Positions 1 to 9,048 of a DNA stretch of 64,000 nt are shown piece after piece. A program made the position numbers and the translations under genes. A model generated the notes under the pieces. That model did not search any database, had not been told where the DNA came from, and worked only from the letters and a program-made list of their open reading frames with translations. This DNA is from Bradyrhizobium barranii subsp. apii. GTDB taxonomy: Bacteria; Pseudomonadota; Alphaproteobacteria; Rhizobiales; Xanthobacteraceae. Each line of letters begins with the position of its first letter. Position 1 is the first letter of the stretch. The DNA lies in the NCBI RefSeq assembly GCF_011516635.5, contig NZ_CP096255.1, positions 8,629,501 through 8,693,500 of the forward strand, in the 5' to 3' direction.

Positions 1-1099
1 GCGCCTCGAAATCGATCCGCGGATCGATCCACATATAGGTGAGGTCAGAGATGAGGTTGATCACGAGGCCGACGAGCGAAAAGATGAAGAGCGTGCCGAA
101 CACCACGGGATAGTCGCGGTTGAGAACGCTCTCGAAACTGAGCAGTCCGAGCCCATCCAGTGAGAAGATGGTCTCGATCAGAAGCGAGCCCGAGAAGAAA
201 GCGTGAATGAAGGTGCTGGGAAAGCCCGCGATCACGATGAGCATCGCGTTGCGGAAGACGTGGCCATAGAGCACCCGATTCTCGCTGCAGCCCTTTGCGC
301 GCGCGGTCATCACGTATTGCTTGCGGATCTCATCCAGAAACGAGTTCTTGCTCAGGAACGTCATGGTGGTGAACGCGCCGAGCCCCATGGCGATCAGCGG
401 CAGCGTCAAATGCCAGAAGTAATCGATGATCTTCCAGTACCAGGGAAATTGCGACCAGCCGTCTGATGTCAGTCCGCGCAATGGGAACCAGTTGAAGAAC
501 GAGCCCCCGGCGAACAGGATGATCAGGAGGATCGCGAACAGGAAGCCGGGAATCGCGTAGCCGAGCACGAGCACGCTCGACGTCCAGGTATCGAAGCGCG
601 TTCCGTCCTTGACCGCCTTGCGGATGCCGAGCGGAATCGAGATCAGGTAGGTTAGCAGCGTCAGCCAGATGCCAAGCGAGATCGAGACCGGCAGCTTTTC
701 CTTGATCAGCTGGAGCACGCTGACATCGCGAAAATAGCTGTTGCCGAAATCGAAGCGGGCGAAATTCCACACCATCAGCGCGAAGCGTTCGGGGGCCGGC
801 TTGTCGAAGCCGAATTGCTTCTCCAGCTTCTTGATGAAGTCAGGGTCGAGGCCCTGCGCGCCGCGATATTTCGAATTGATGGCATCGCCACCAGCGCCCA
901 GCTGACCGGGCGCGCGCTGAGCGAAATCACCGCCGCCCGAGATGCGCGAGCTGCCGCCGGTGTCGGCGCCCGAGAGCTGCGCGATGACGCGCTCGACTGG
1001 ACCGCCCGGCGCGAATTGCACGACGACGAAGGAGACGAAGAGGATCCCGAGCAGGGTCGGGATCATCAGGAGGATGCGGCGGGCGATATAGGCGCTCAT
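1..1099 (-). CDS. yejB: Peptide/microcin C ABC transporter permease YejB (C-terminal end cut by window edge)
   Basis: Integral membrane permease of a dipeptide-type (YejABEF) ABC importer. Translating the minus strand from the ATG at 1097-1099 gives an N-terminal MSAYIARRILLMIPTLLGIL signal-anchor helix. A periplasmic region with the NSYFRDVSVLQLIKEKLPVS stretch typical of YejB follows, then several hydrophobic segments and a TARAKGCSENRVLYGHVFRN cytoplasmic loop that matches the EAA motif contacting the ATPase. About 366 codons are present and the frame is still open at base 1, so only the last helix is probably missing. It starts 2 bp after the stop of the upstream binding-protein gene, so the genes are clearly cotranscribed. 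The second permease YejE should lie to the left of the window. Confidence is high for the family, but the transported peptide is unknown. Confidence 0.9.
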   Translation of the reverse strand, partial: MSAYIARRILLMIPTLLGILFVSFVVVQFAPGGPVERVIAQLSGADTGGSSRISGGGDFAQRAPGQLGAGGDAINSKYRGAQGLDPDFIKKLEKQFGFDKPAPERFALMVWNFARFDFGNSYFRDVSVLQLIKEKLPVSISLGIWLTLLTYLISIPLGIRKAVKDGTRFDTWTSSVLVLGYAIPGFLFAILLIILFAGGSFFNWFPLRGLTSDGWSQFPWYWKIIDYFWHLTLPLIAMGLGAFTTMTFLSKNSFLDEIRKQYVMTARAKGCSENRVLYGHVFRNAMLIVIAGFPSTFIHAFFSGSLLIETIFSLDGLGLLSFESVLNRDYPVVFGTLFIFSLVGLVINLISDLTYMWIDPRIDFEA

Positions 1100-1101
1100 G
1101 A

Positions 1102-2988
1102 TTATTTCGCCTGCTCGAGCTTGGCCGCCTTGGCATTATCGTGCCACCAGATTTCGGGAGCGCCGACGCCGTTGGCGTAACGTGGCAGCTTCTGCGGATG
1201 AGCGAATTGGTCCCAATAAGCGAGCCGGTGCGTCTTGTTATACCATTGCGGCACCCAGTAACGGCCGGCGCGGAACAGGCGGTCGAAGGCGCGGCAGGCG
1301 ACGGTCAAATCCTCGCGGTTGTCGGCCGCCATGATCTTCTCGATCATGGCATCGATCGCCGGGCTGGCGACGCCCGCAAGATTGTACGAGCCCTTGGTTG
1401 CCGCGACCTGCGAGGAGAAGAACGATCGCATCGCGTCGCCCGGCGTCGCCGACATGCTGAAACGCTGGATCGTCATGTCAAAGTCGAAATCTTCCTGGCG
1501 CGCCTTGTGTTGCACGGCATCGACGAGGCGCACGCTCGCTTCGATACCGAGCGTGCCCAGGTTCTTGATGTAGGGCGCGTGGTGCGGCTGGAACGAAGGC
1601 TCGTCCAGCAGGAACTCGATCCTGAAGACCTCACCATTCGGCAGCACCCGCTTGCCATCCTTGATCGGCATGCCAGCCTCGGTCAGAAGTTGCTGAGCCT
1701 TGCGCAACAAGCTGCGATCTTGGCCAGAGCCGTCCGAGATCGGAGGCGCGAACGGTGCGGCGAACACTTCGTCGGGCACCTGGCCGCGAAACGGCTCCAG
1801 CAGCTTGAGCTCTTCCGGCGACGGAGGCCCGTTGCTTGCCATGAGGTCCGAGTTCTGGAACGGCGACACCGTGCGGGCATAGGCGCCGTACATGATGGTC
1901 TTGTTGGTCCATTCGAAGTCGAAGGCATTGATCAAGGCCTCGCGCACGCGCGGGTCTTTGAACTTGTCGCGTCGCGTGTTGATGAACCAGCCCTGCGCAC
2001 CGGACGGCGTGTCGTCGGGGACCACCTCCATCTTGACGCGCCCGTCCTTCACCGCCGGAAAGTCGTAGCGCGTCGCCCAGATGCGTGAGGTGAATTCCTC
2101 CCGATAGAGATAGTTCTTGCCGGTGAACCCCTCGAACGCGACATCGCGATCCCGATAGAATTCATAGCGCACGACGTCGAAATTGTAGCTGCCGCGGCAA
2201 ACCGGCAGGTCGGCGGCCCACCAGTCCTTGACGCGCTCATACTCGATATAGCGGTTGACCTCGAACTTGCCGACCTTGTACGGGCCAGAGCCGAGCGGGA
2301 TATCGAGTGACGTTTCGTCGAAGGCGCGCGACGCATAATACGTTTTCGAGAAGATCGGCAGGCTCGCGACATAAAGCGGCACGTCGCGGGCGCGCCCCTT
2401 GGCGAAGGTCACAACGAGCGTCGCTTCGTCGATCGCTTCCGCACTGACCATGTCGCGCATCTGCACGATGATCAGCGGATGTCCCTTGGTCTTCAGCGAT
2501 GTCAGCGAAAACGCCGCGTCGTGGGCGGTGAGCTTGCTGCCGTCGTGGAATTTCGCCTCGGGCCGCATGATGAAGCGATAGACCAGCCTATCAGGCGATA
2601 TCCGCACGGATTTGGCGGCAAGGCCGTACATTCCATCAGGCTCGTCATTTGCACGCGCCATCAGCGGCACAAACGTCATGTCCATGCCTTGCGCGCCGTC
2701 ACCCTTCAGGATGAAGGCGTTGAGCGAGTTGAAGGTCTGGTAGGACTGGTTGTAGGCCCGCACCGAGGGAATGAGCGAGAACGTGCCGCCCTTCGGCGCA
2801 TCGAGATTGACATAGTCGAAATGGTGGAAGTCGGCGGAATATTTGAGATCGCCGAACGCTGAGATGCCGTGCGCCTCGGTCCCCGCTTCCGATGCGCGTG
2901 CGCCGGGCAACATCAGCGCGCCGAGGGACGCACCGAGAGTGCCGCCGACACCCAAGACCAGCACATGGCGGCGTGACATCTGCGTCAT
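1102..2988 (-). CDS. Extracellular solute-binding protein, family 5 (YejA-like), Tat-exported
   Basis: Periplasmic peptide-binding protein of a Yej-type importer, 628 residues. The ATG at 2988 is chosen because the product then begins MTQMSRRHVLVLGVGG, a twin-arginine signal that ends near the ARAS cleavage region. A GAAGGA ribosome site lies just upstream, and the start sits 14 bp after the preceding gene's stop. The frame is open further upstream, but that part overlaps the neighbour. The body has the SBP_bac_5 pattern: YDFNDLNLDAPKGG-like YVNLDAPKGGTF near residue 65, RPEAKFHDGSKLTAHD near 145, and GSGPYKVGKFEVNRYIEYER near 235. It is closely related in plan to the gene directly upstream, so this operon carries two binding proteins for one permease pair. 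Confidence 0.88.
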   Translation of the reverse strand: MTQMSRRHVLVLGVGGTLGASLGALMLPGARASEAGTEAHGISAFGDLKYSADFHHFDYVNLDAPKGGTFSLIPSVRAYNQSYQTFNSLNAFILKGDGAQGMDMTFVPLMARANDEPDGMYGLAAKSVRISPDRLVYRFIMRPEAKFHDGSKLTAHDAAFSLTSLKTKGHPLIIVQMRDMVSAEAIDEATLVVTFAKGRARDVPLYVASLPIFSKTYYASRAFDETSLDIPLGSGPYKVGKFEVNRYIEYERVKDWWAADLPVCRGSYNFDVVRYEFYRDRDVAFEGFTGKNYLYREEFTSRIWATRYDFPAVKDGRVKMEVVPDDTPSGAQGWFINTRRDKFKDPRVREALINAFDFEWTNKTIMYGAYARTVSPFQNSDLMASNGPPSPEELKLLEPFRGQVPDEVFAAPFAPPISDGSGQDRSLLRKAQQLLTEAGMPIKDGKRVLPNGEVFRIEFLLDEPSFQPHHAPYIKNLGTLGIEASVRLVDAVQHKARQEDFDFDMTIQRFSMSATPGDAMRSFFSSQVAATKGSYNLAGVASPAIDAMIEKIMAADNREDLTVACRAFDRLFRAGRYWVPQWYNKTHRLAYWDQFAHPQKLPRYANGVGAPEIWWHDNAKAAKLEQAK

Positions 2989-3002
2989 GCGGGGGATGTC
3001 CT

Positions 3003-4904
3003 TCACGACTTCTTTGCGATCCGTGCCGCCTTGTCTGCGTCGTACCACCAGATGAACGGGAAGCCGGACTGACCGTATTTGGGCAATTCCGCCGGTCGGC
3101 CGAAGCGATCCCAGCGCGCGGTGCGGATCTTCGAATAGGTCCATTGCGGAACGACGTAGTTATTCCACAGCAGCACGCGGTCGAGCGCTTTGGTTGCCGC
3201 GACGAGATCGTCGCGACCCGTGGCGTAGATCAGCCGCTCGATCAGCTTGTCGACCGCCGGATTCTTGATGCCGCCAATATTGCGCGAACCCGCGATGTCG
3301 GCCGTCTTGGACGACCAGAACTCGCGCTGCTCGTTGCCCGGCGACTGCGACTCGCCCCATGAGTTGGTGACGACGTCGAAATCCCAGTCCCGCGTCCTGT
3401 TCTCGTATTGAGTCGGGTCGACCGTGCGCACGCTGACCGCGATGCCGAGCCGTTCCAGAGACGGCTTGTAGAACAGCGTGACCCGCTCGAAGCTCGGATC
3501 CTGGTTCAGCAGCTCCAGGGTGAACTGCGCACCGGTCTTGACGTCGACCAGCTTGCGGTCGCGCACCTCGTAACCGGCCTCCTTGAACAGGCGCAGCGCC
3601 TCGCGAAGATTGTCGCGCACGGCTTCCGGACTGCCGCCGACCGGATTGGTGTAGGCCGTCGTGAAGACTTCAGGCGGAACATCGGCGCGAACGGTCTCGA
3701 GGATCTCGAGCTCCTTGCCTTGCGGCAACCCGGTCGCCATGAGCTCGTCGATACCGTCGAAATAGCTGCTGACGCGCTTGTACTGACCGTAGAAGATCTG
3801 CTTGTTCATCTCCTCGAAGTCGAACGCATAGTTGAGCGCGCGACGGACGCGAGGATCTTTGAATTTGGCGCGGCGCAGGTTCGGCACGAAAGCCTGCATC
3901 ACACCCGAGCTGCGATTGGCGAACTCCTCGAGGATCACCCGCTTTTCGGTCACGGCCGGGAAGTCGTAGGCTGTCGCCCAGTTCTTCGCACTGTTCTCGG
4001 TGCGCCAGTCCACCTGATCGGCCTTGAAAGCCTCGATCGCCACGGTGGCATCGCGGAAATACTCGTAGCGCATCTCGTCGAAATTGTTGCGGCCCACATT
4101 GGTGGCGAAATCGCGCCCCCAATAATCCTTGACGCGCTCCAGCGCGATCGACCGTCCCGCCACGAATTCCTTGACCTTGTAGGGGCCGGAACCGAGCGGT
4201 ATTTCGAGCGTGGTCGCGGAGACATCGCGCTTGCGGCCCTGCGCGTCGGTCCCCTCCCACCAATGCTTCGGCAAAACCGTGAGCTGCCCGACGATCTGCG
4301 GCAGCTCGCGGTTGCCCGGTGCGTCGAACACGAACTTCACCTCGCGCTCACCGACCTTCTCGGCCTTCACCACATGGCTGTAATAGGCCGAGTACATCGG
4401 GTGATGCTTCTTGAAGGCATCCAGCGAGAAGATCACGTCGTCCGCAGTGACCGGCTTGCCGTCATGCCATTTGGCCTGCGGCCGCAAACGATAGGTGACG
4501 AAGGAAAAGTCGGCCGGGTGGCTGACGGCCTCGGCCAGCGCGCCGTATTCGGTCGAGACTTCGTCGAGCGAGGGCGTCGTGAGGGATTCGTAGATGAACG
4601 CGACGGCACCGGCGACCTGACCCTTCACTCCCGCCACTACGATATTGAAATTATCGAAGGTGCCGACGGCGATCTGGCGCGCGACACCGCCTTTGGGCGC
4701 TTCCGGATTGACGTAATCGAAGCGCTTGAAGTCGGCGGGATATTTGACCTGTCCGAACAGCGACAGCGCGTGGCGCCAGGGCGCCTCACTGGCGGATTGC
4801 GCCGCGGCCGTGCCGATGACGGGAAGCCCCCCCAAGGAACCGAGGGCGGGGAGCGCTACGGCGGCAGTGCCGGTGAGCAGGAGATCGCGTCGGGTAATGG
4901 CCAA
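3003..4904 (-). CDS. Extracellular solute-binding protein, family 5 (YejA-like), Tat-exported
   Basis: 633-residue periplasmic peptide-binding protein and first gene of the Yej-type operon in this window. It starts with TTG at 4904; the product begins MAITRRDLLLTGTAA, a good twin-arginine signal (TRRDLLL) with cleavage near AAAQS. An AGGA lies about nine bases before the TTG, and an ATG a few bases upstream is out of frame. SBP_bac_5 landmarks are VNPEAPKGGVAR near residue 68, RPQAKWHDGKPVTADDVIFS near 140 and PLGSGPYKVKEFVAGRSIALER near 240. It ends in FPFIWWYDADKAARIAKKS, paralleling the IWWHDNAKAAKL end of the downstream paralogue. Two Tat-dependent paralogues in tandem suggest different peptide preferences sharing one YejBEF core (inference). 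Confidence 0.88.
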   Translation of the reverse strand: MAITRRDLLLTGTAAVALPALGSLGGLPVIGTAAAQSASEAPWRHALSLFGQVKYPADFKRFDYVNPEAPKGGVARQIAVGTFDNFNIVVAGVKGQVAGAVAFIYESLTTPSLDEVSTEYGALAEAVSHPADFSFVTYRLRPQAKWHDGKPVTADDVIFSLDAFKKHHPMYSAYYSHVVKAEKVGEREVKFVFDAPGNRELPQIVGQLTVLPKHWWEGTDAQGRKRDVSATTLEIPLGSGPYKVKEFVAGRSIALERVKDYWGRDFATNVGRNNFDEMRYEYFRDATVAIEAFKADQVDWRTENSAKNWATAYDFPAVTEKRVILEEFANRSSGVMQAFVPNLRRAKFKDPRVRRALNYAFDFEEMNKQIFYGQYKRVSSYFDGIDELMATGLPQGKELEILETVRADVPPEVFTTAYTNPVGGSPEAVRDNLREALRLFKEAGYEVRDRKLVDVKTGAQFTLELLNQDPSFERVTLFYKPSLERLGIAVSVRTVDPTQYENRTRDWDFDVVTNSWGESQSPGNEQREFWSSKTADIAGSRNIGGIKNPAVDKLIERLIYATGRDDLVAATKALDRVLLWNNYVVPQWTYSKIRTARWDRFGRPAELPKYGQSGFPFIWWYDADKAARIAKKS

Positions 4905-5065
4905 ATCAACATTCCTGGTCTTGAAGGAGGTTACCCCTTTAAGTGCTCAATATAGGCGAGGTTTCGACGGAATATGTTGCTTTTTCCTCATGTTGGAAGC
5001 CCCGGCGGCCTGTCGGATGCGGCCAAACGCCCCGATAAACTCACCGCGAGGCCCGGATAAGCAAA

Positions 5066-5089
5066 CGGCCAGGCTTTTCAGCCTGGCCG
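5066..5089 (-). terminator. Hairpin terminator after cycM
   Basis: CGGCCAGGC and GCCTGGCCG form a perfect 9-bp stem with a 6-nt loop. On the minus strand it is followed by TTTGCTTAT, and it lies 28 bp past the cycM stop codon, as expected for an intrinsic terminator. Confidence 0.7.
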
Positions 5090-5116
5090 CACATTCAAGA
5101 TCGGTTTTTGACGGCC

Positions 5117-5671
5117 TTACTTCGACGCCGTCGGGATCGGCTGAGGATGCTCTGACAGCGAATTCAGATAGGCGATGACGTCGGCGCGCTCGGAGTCCTT
5201 CGGAATGCCGGCGAAGCCCATCGCGGTGCCCGGGATGAAGCCCTTTGGGTTGGCAATGAACTTGTTGAGGTCGTCGAACGACCAGGTGCCGCCCTTGGCC
5301 TTCATGGCGGCCGAGAAGTTGAAGCCGTTGCGGCCCTCGCCCCTGGCTTCGCCGACGACGCCATAGAGGTTCGGACCGACGCGATTCGGGCCGCCCTTCT
5401 CGAAGGTGTGGCAGGCGCCGCACTTCTTGGCAGCCGAAGCGCCCTTTTCGACGGAGGCGGTCTGGAGCAGCTTTTCGATCGGCTCGGAGGGCGCAGCAGC
5501 GGCGCCACCTTCCTTGCCGTGGCCAGCATCTTCCTTCACGGCGATCTCGAAACCAGGCTTCGCCAGCGGCTTCGGTGTGAACAGCGCCTGGGCGGCAAAG
5601 CTCGTCACAAGCAGAATGAGACAGGTGCCAAGCACGGCACCGAGGATCTTGTTCAGTTCGAAAGAGTCCAT
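5117..5671 (-). CDS. cycM: Membrane-anchored cytochrome c (CycM)
   Basis: 184-residue c-type cytochrome held in the membrane by an uncleaved N-terminal helix (residues about 8-30, ILGAVLGTCLILLVTSFAAQ). An Ala/Pro/Gly-rich linker and a class I cytochrome c domain follow. The haem site is CGACH near residue 87, and the axial methionine is probably in GTAMGFAGI near 151. Length and layout match CycM of Bradyrhizobium, which carries electrons from the bc1 complex to the aa3-type oxidase (established for that family). It stands alone, with its own terminator, divergent from kdsB. It is confidently a membrane-anchored cytochrome c552/CycM family member; the oxidase partner is inferred. Confidence 0.92.
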   Translation of the reverse strand: MDSFELNKILGAVLGTCLILLVTSFAAQALFTPKPLAKPGFEIAVKEDAGHGKEGGAAAAPSEPIEKLLQTASVEKGASAAKKCGACHTFEKGGPNRVGPNLYGVVGEARGEGRNGFNFSAAMKAKGGTWSFDDLNKFIANPKGFIPGTAMGFAGIPKDSERADVIAYLNSLSEHPQPIPTASK

Positions 5672-5890
5672 TTCCGGCCAGGCCCCACACCACAGTAAGG
5701 AAATAGCGGCCGAGCGGCCGCCAGGACGAGCCTCGGGAGAATCAAACGTTCCTTATTGTTTCCCCGAGTTTTGCCATTGAGATATCGGTTTGCCCGGGGT
5801 CTGGCAACCCGTATAAGCGACCCGGCTTTCAGCCCGTCCCCACCCCATTTCTCGACGCGGAAAACCTCTCGTTTCCAGGCCCTTGACCCG

Positions 5891-6631
5891 ATGATCGATC
5901 CCCGCATCCTGGTGCTGATCCCGGCCCGCATGGCCGCCACCCGCCTGCCCGGCAAGCCGCTCGCCGACATCGCGGGCCTGCCGATGATCGTGCATGTGAT
6001 GCGGCGGGCAGAGGCCGCCGGCATCGGCCGGGTCGCGGTCGCAACCGATACGGACGAGATCGCCTCCGTGGTCACCGCCCATGGCGGCGAAGCCGTGATG
6101 ACCCGCCCGGAGCACCCCTCTGGCTCGGACCGCATCCACGAGGCGATGCAGAAGCTCGATCCCTCAGGCAAGGCCGAGATCGTGGTCAATCTCCAGGGCG
6201 ATTTCCCGACCATCACGATCGACAACATCCGCGAGGTGCTGCCGCCGCTGCAAGATCCGGCCGTGGACATCGCGACGCTGGCCTCGCAGATCCATACCGA
6301 GGAGGAGGACCTCGCGCCGAGCGTCGTAAAGGCGATCGGAACCTCGCTGGGCGGGAAACGCATGCGCGCACTTTATTTCACTCGCGCGACCGCGCCGACC
6401 GGCGACGGACCGCGCTACCACCATATCGGCCTCTACGCCTATCGCCGCGCCGCGTTGGAGCGCTACGTCTCGCTGCCGCCATCCCCGCTGGAATTGCAGG
6501 AGAAGCTCGAGCAGCTCCGGGCGCTGGAAGCCGGGATGCGGATCGACTTCACCATCGTCGACACCGTGCCCCGCGGGGTCGACACGCCGGCGGACCTGGA
6601 GACCGCCCGCAGCATCCTTTCCAAATCCTGA
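5891..6631 (+). CDS. kdsB: 3-deoxy-manno-octulosonate cytidylyltransferase (CMP-KDO synthetase)
   Basis: 246-residue cytosolic enzyme that activates KDO as CMP-KDO for lipopolysaccharide core synthesis. The ATG at 5891 gives the standard start MIDPRILVLIPARMAATRLP, containing the nucleotide-binding IPARxxxTRLPGKPL motif. Family motifs are ATDTDEI near 54, HPSGSDRIHEA near 77, VNLQGDFP near 99 and the HHIGLYAYRR segment near 178. The open frame extends 45 codons further upstream, but that part has no family similarity and overlaps the promoter space shared with cycM. pheA follows after 21 bp, so the two may be cotranscribed. Confidence 0.94.
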   Translation: MIDPRILVLIPARMAATRLPGKPLADIAGLPMIVHVMRRAEAAGIGRVAVATDTDEIASVVTAHGGEAVMTRPEHPSGSDRIHEAMQKLDPSGKAEIVVNLQGDFPTITIDNIREVLPPLQDPAVDIATLASQIHTEEEDLAPSVVKAIGTSLGGKRMRALYFTRATAPTGDGPRYHHIGLYAYRRAALERYVSLPPSPLELQEKLEQLRALEAGMRIDFTIVDTVPRGVDTPADLETARSILSKS

Positions 6632-6652
6632 GCCGCTGTTACAAGGCCGATC

Positions 6653-7513
6653 ATGAGCAAGCTGAAAATCGCATTCCAGGGCGAGCCTGGGGCCAACTCC
6701 CACATCGCCATCGTCGAGGCCTATCCCGACGCCGAGCCGATGCCCTGCGCCACCTTCGAGGACGCGCTGTCGGCGATCTCGTCGGGCGAGGCCGACCTCG
6801 GCATGATCCCGATCGAGAATTCGGTCGCGGGGCGCGTCGCCGACATCCATCATCTGCTGCCGGCCTCCGGCCTCTTCATCATCGGCGAATGGTTTCTGCC
6901 GGTCCGCCATCAGCTGATGGCGGTGAAGGGGACGAAGCTCGAGGACATCAAGAGCGTCGAGAGCCACGTGCATGCGCTCGGCCAGTGCCGGCGCATCATC
7001 CGTAAGCTCGGCATCAAGCCGATCGTGCACGCCGACACCGCCGGCAGCGCCCGCGACATCTCCGAACGCAACGACAAGGCCGTCGCCGCGATCGCCTCGC
7101 GGCTTGCGGCAAAGATCTACGGCCTCGACATCCTGGCCGAGGACATCGAGGACGAGGCGCACAACACCACGCGCTTCGTGGTGCTGGCGCGCGAGCCGAA
7201 ATGGGCGACGCAAGGCTCCGGCCCGCTGGTCACGACTTTTGTATTTCGCGTGCGCAACTTGCCCGCCGCGCTCTACAAGGCGCTCGGCGGCTTCGCCACC
7301 AACGGCGTCAACATGACCAAGCTCGAAAGCTACATGGTCGACGGCAATTTCTTCGCGACACAGTTTTATGCCGATGTCGACGGCCATCCTGACGACAAGG
7401 GGCTCGCCTTCGCGATCGAGGAGCTGAAATTCTTCTCGCGCGAATTCCGCATCGTCGGCGTGTATCCGGGGCACCCCTTCCGCGCGACGTTCAGCGAAAC
7501 GCAGCAGGATTGA
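6653..7513 (+). CDS. pheA: Prephenate dehydratase
   Basis: 286 residues, converting prephenate to phenylpyruvate in phenylalanine synthesis. This is a stand-alone dehydratase without chorismate mutase. The catalytic domain starts at KIAFQGEPGANSHIA and has the IPIENSVAGRVADIHHLL motif near residue 46 and the NTTRFVVLAR motif (active-site Thr-Arg-Phe) near 170. A C-terminal ACT domain (about 195-280) includes the NLPAALYKALGGFATNGVNM and KLESYMVDGNFFATQFYAD phenylalanine-sensing segments, so feedback inhibition by phenylalanine is expected. The gene follows kdsB by 21 bp. Confidence 0.95.
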   Translation: MSKLKIAFQGEPGANSHIAIVEAYPDAEPMPCATFEDALSAISSGEADLGMIPIENSVAGRVADIHHLLPASGLFIIGEWFLPVRHQLMAVKGTKLEDIKSVESHVHALGQCRRIIRKLGIKPIVHADTAGSARDISERNDKAVAAIASRLAAKIYGLDILAEDIEDEAHNTTRFVVLAREPKWATQGSGPLVTTFVFRVRNLPAALYKALGGFATNGVNMTKLESYMVDGNFFATQFYADVDGHPDDKGLAFAIEELKFFSREFRIVGVYPGHPFRATFSETQQD

Positions 7514-7516
7514 TTG

Positions 7517-7629
7517 CGTGTCCCGGACGCGCGAAGCGCGAGCCGGGATCGAGGGGCCACGATACCCGGAGCGCGATGGGCCCCGGCTCTGCAGCGCACC
7601 GCTTCGCGCTGCGCCGCGTCCGGGGCACG
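7517..7629 (+). repeat. Intergenic long inverted repeat, 'tcccggacgcg' family
   Basis: CGTGTCCCGGACGCG at the left end pairs with CGCGTCCGGGGCACG at the right end, and smaller internal complementarities (GCGAAGCGC, TTCGCGCTGCGC) lie between. It fills the gap between the convergent pheA and LLM oxidoreductase genes, where a folded transcript could end transcription from both sides. No coding sense was seen. Confidence 0.7.
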
Positions 7630-7635
7630 AGAGCT

Positions 7636-8649
7636 TTACGCGGCCGCTTTCAGTCCGAACGCCTCGGCCAGCAGCGAATACGACTTCTTACGCGCGTCGT
7701 GGTCGTACACGGCCGTAATCACCATCAACTCGTCCGGCTTGCTCGCATCGATCAACGGCTGCAGTTTCTTCTGCACCGTCGCCGGATTGCCGACGAAGAG
7801 GCGCGAACGGTTGCGCGAGATCGAAATGCGCTCGGCGTCCGCATAGGGATAGGCCAGCGCCTCCTCGACACTCGGCAGCGGCAGATATTGCCCGCGGTCG
7901 CGGCGCAGGCGGTTGAGATCGAACGAGGTGGCGAGCCTTTCGGCCTCCTCATCCGTGTCGGCCGCGATGACGGCGACGGCGAGGATCGCGCGCGGACTCG
8001 CACTCCAGGCCGAGGGCTGGAAACGGTTGCGGTAATGCACCATCGCATCGATCGCGTCATGGGATGCGAAATGATGGGCGAAGGCGAAACCCATGCCGAC
8101 TTGCGCGGCGAGCTCCGAGGAATAATCGCTGGAGCCGAGCAGCCAGATCGGCGGCAGCTTGGTGTCGTCGGGCATCGCGACCACGTTGTGGTAGGGATGC
8201 CCTGCGGGAAATTCGCGGGTCTCCCACAGAATCAGTTCGTGCAGCCGCTCCAGGAAGTCGTCGCCCTCGCGGCGGTCGAGACGGCTGCGCAGGGCGTACG
8301 CGGTGGCGCCGTCGGTGCCGGGGGCGCGGCCGAGACCGAGATCGATGCGGCCGGGAAACAGCGCCTCCAGCATCTTGAAGCGCTCGGCCACCACAAGCGG
8401 GGCGTGGTTGGGCAGCATCACCCCGCCGGAGCCGACGCGGATGTGCTTCGTCACCGCCGCGATCTGCCCGATCATCACGTCGGGCGCCGGGCTCGCCACC
8501 GAGGCGAGGTTGCGATGCTCGGCGAGCCAGTAGCGGACATAGCCAAGCCCATCGACATGGCGCGCCAGATCGATGCTGTTGCGCAGCGCCGCGGCGGGTT
8601 TTGTACCTGTGGTGACGACGGAGAGGTCGAGGACTGAGAGCGGGATCAT
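7636..8649 (-). CDS. LLM-class flavin-dependent oxidoreductase (luciferase-like monooxygenase)
   Basis: 337-residue TIM-barrel flavoenzyme of the bacterial luciferase family. The N-terminal MIPLSVLDLSVVTTGTKP, the YWLAEHRNLASVASPAPDVMIGQIA segment, VRYWLAEH near residue 40 and SGGVMLPNHAPLVVAERFKMLEALFPGRIDLGLGRAPG near 95-130 are hallmarks of the one-component, MsnO8-like subgroup. The substrate cannot be read from the sequence; FMNH2 is the likely cofactor. The start is ATG at 8649. It is convergent with pheA and divergent from metF, with no obvious functional partner nearby. Confidence 0.88.
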   Translation of the reverse strand: MIPLSVLDLSVVTTGTKPAAALRNSIDLARHVDGLGYVRYWLAEHRNLASVASPAPDVMIGQIAAVTKHIRVGSGGVMLPNHAPLVVAERFKMLEALFPGRIDLGLGRAPGTDGATAYALRSRLDRREGDDFLERLHELILWETREFPAGHPYHNVVAMPDDTKLPPIWLLGSSDYSSELAAQVGMGFAFAHHFASHDAIDAMVHYRNRFQPSAWSASPRAILAVAVIAADTDEEAERLATSFDLNRLRRDRGQYLPLPSVEEALAYPYADAERISISRNRSRLFVGNPATVQKKLQPLIDASKPDELMVITAVYDHDARKKSYSLLAEAFGLKAAA

Positions 8650-9048
8650 GGCGCGCTAACGTAGTGAAGGCCGGCGCGGCGGCAATGGGCAGACTGCGCA
8701 GGTCTGGCGTGTGCAGGCAGCGAGCCCGCACCGCAAGGCCGGTTGAGGCGATGGGACAAGATTTGTCGCAGCAACACCATCTTCACACTGCCCACACCCC
8801 TTATTTGCTCCTGCCCGCCGCCAAAATCGTTCCAATTTGTTGGTTTATATAACATTTTTTCATATCTACGCACTTCCCACTCACACCCTTATCCGTTCAA
8901 TATTTCCACCTTTACCGATGAAAGTGGGCCACTTCCCATCCCCGATGGGCTGTCGAGTGCGACCGCTTTGGCTTATCTTGCCCACATCCAATCGAGACCT
9001 GACTGCCGGCCGCCGAAAGCCGGACGAGCCCCTGGAGTGAGTGGTGCG
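8650..9048 (+). promoter_or_regulatory. 399-bp leader between LLM gene and metF: C-rich, G-poor tract and AT-rich promoter-like patch
   Basis: No convincing gene is present; the frame open here in phase with metF has non-coding character. About 8770-8935 is strikingly G-poor and C-rich on the plus strand (for example CACTGCCCACACCCC and CTTCCCACTCACACCC), unlike the rest of the window. An AT-rich patch at about 8840-8875 contains TTTATATAAC and CATATC. The AT patch may be the metF promoter or an operator. The G-poor transcript, if it is made, would suit Rho binding. I saw no cobalamin box and no SAM riboswitch pattern. Confidence 0.4.

Noticed and set aside
3408..4955. Plus-strand open frame of 515 codons opposite the binding-protein gene
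   Set aside because: It mirrors the coding frame of a clearly identified gene; its product is rich in Arg, His, Leu and Asp without family sense, as expected for antisense frames in high-G+C DNA.
8650..9048. Cobalamin or SAM riboswitch upstream of metF-metH
   Set aside because: I could not find a B12 box or the conserved SAM-II or SAH core; the region lacks the expected G-rich paired elements.
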